Positions 5,631 through 5,970 of a stretch of 5,970 nt of DNA are shown here, in pieces; positions within the stretch are counted from its first letter, which is position 1, and the number at the start of each line of letters is the position of its first letter. The DNA is from Streptococcaceae bacterium (GTDB lineage: Bacteria; Bacillota; Bacilli; Lactobacillales; Streptococcaceae): contig JAITHN010000129.1 of NCBI GenBank assembly GCA_031279745.1, forward strand, positions 1 to 5,970. Reading direction: 5' to 3'. The position numbers were made by a program, and so were the translations under genes. Below the pieces are notes generated by a model. That model had not been told where the DNA came from. It saw only the letters and a list, made by a program, of their open reading frames with translations, and made no database searches.

Positions 5631-5970
5631 ATGGGATTCTTTGCGAAATTAATCACAACGGCAATTGTATTTTTAGGTTTTTCTCAGTTCTTTCCAAGCC
5701 TGTTTCATCTTTCAGGTATCGCGATGGCACTTTTAGCAAGTTTTGTTTTAGCCATCTTAAACCTGTTGATCAAACCGCTACTGAATATTATTAGTTTGCC
5801 GTTCATCTTATTAACCTTCGGGCTATTTACGTTTATTATCAATGGCGTCATGCTTCAATTAACAAGCTTAATCGTTGGTTCTCAAAACTTCGCATTTTCA
5901 AGCTTTTGGGGCAGTGTACTCTTAGCGATTCTTTTAACAGTTGTCCAAATGATTGTGGAAGATTATTTTA
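5631..5970 (+). CDS. YvlD-like phage holin 4_2 family (DUF360) membrane protein, 3' end cut by the window
   Basis: The first 113 codons are present; the family is usually about 115-125 residues, so only the tail should be missing. ATG at 5631 is preceded by AGGAGG (5619-5624) at a 6-nt spacing. Hydrophobic segments at about 5-22, 30-47, 53-80 and 92-110 fit the four-helix topology of the family. The typical core is visible: ASFVLAILNLLIKPLLNIIS (36-55), LPFILLTFGLFTFIINGVML (56-75), then SFWGSVLLAILLTVVQMIV (91-109). The family is named after a holin-like profile but in Firmicutes it is a chromosomal membrane protein of poorly known role, sometimes linked to envelope stress. It is separated from pheT by about 1 kb of repeats and is probably transcribed on its own, although I could not identify a convincing promoter. 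Confidence 0.9.
   Translation, partial: MGFFAKLITTAIVFLGFSQFFPSLFHLSGIAMALLASFVLAILNLLIKPLLNIISLPFILLTFGLFTFIINGVMLQLTSLIVGSQNFAFSSFWGSVLLAILLTVVQMIVEDYF

Noticed and set aside
5631..5970. Prophage holin indicating a phage region
   Set aside because: The YvlD-type family carries a holin-like name but is a common chromosomal membrane protein, and no other phage gene is present.

Overview
The window reads as chromosomal DNA of a low-GC Firmicute of class Bacilli. The evidence is A+T-rich codon use, strong AGGAGG-type ribosome binding sites, a TTG start codon, a tRNA-sensing T-box leader on a phenylalanyl-tRNA synthetase operon, and a PheS with the four-cysteine insertion common in Firmicutes. 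I cannot place it at genus level from sequence alone.

Layout: bases 1-407 are a non-coding array of about six 61-72 bp repeat units rich in hairpins, and the first unit starts at base 1, so the array may continue outside the window. A further hairpin (408-445) and a near-consensus sigma-A-type promoter (461-489) follow. The promoter reads into a complete phenylalanine T-box (about 502-705) with a TTC specifier codon, a canonical antiterminator and a competing terminator. The T-box controls pheS (719-1747), a small membrane-anchored coiled-coil protein of unknown function (1761-2186) and pheT (2200-4620). These three genes have 13-nt gaps, so they look like one transcription unit. PheS and PheT form the (alpha-beta)2 enzyme that charges tRNA-Phe. 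The gene between them is the only unfamiliar protein here.

After pheT comes about 1 kb without an intact gene. It holds a 37-bp tandem array (about 4623-4783), a degenerate second copy of the last ~38 codons of pheT (about 4769-4893), a 14-bp tandem array of 22 units punctuated by three copies of a 47-bp block (4953-5401), and a 31-bp tandem array (5439-5570). The 31-bp unit carries a 10-bp core of the 14-bp unit in reverse orientation. A YvlD/phage-holin-4_2 family membrane protein gene starts at 5631 and runs off the end of the window.

I found no defence system, CRISPR, transposase or RNA gene other than the T-box leader. The unusual content is the repeat architecture on both sides of the operon, the pheT relic, and the coiled-coil gene inside pheST.
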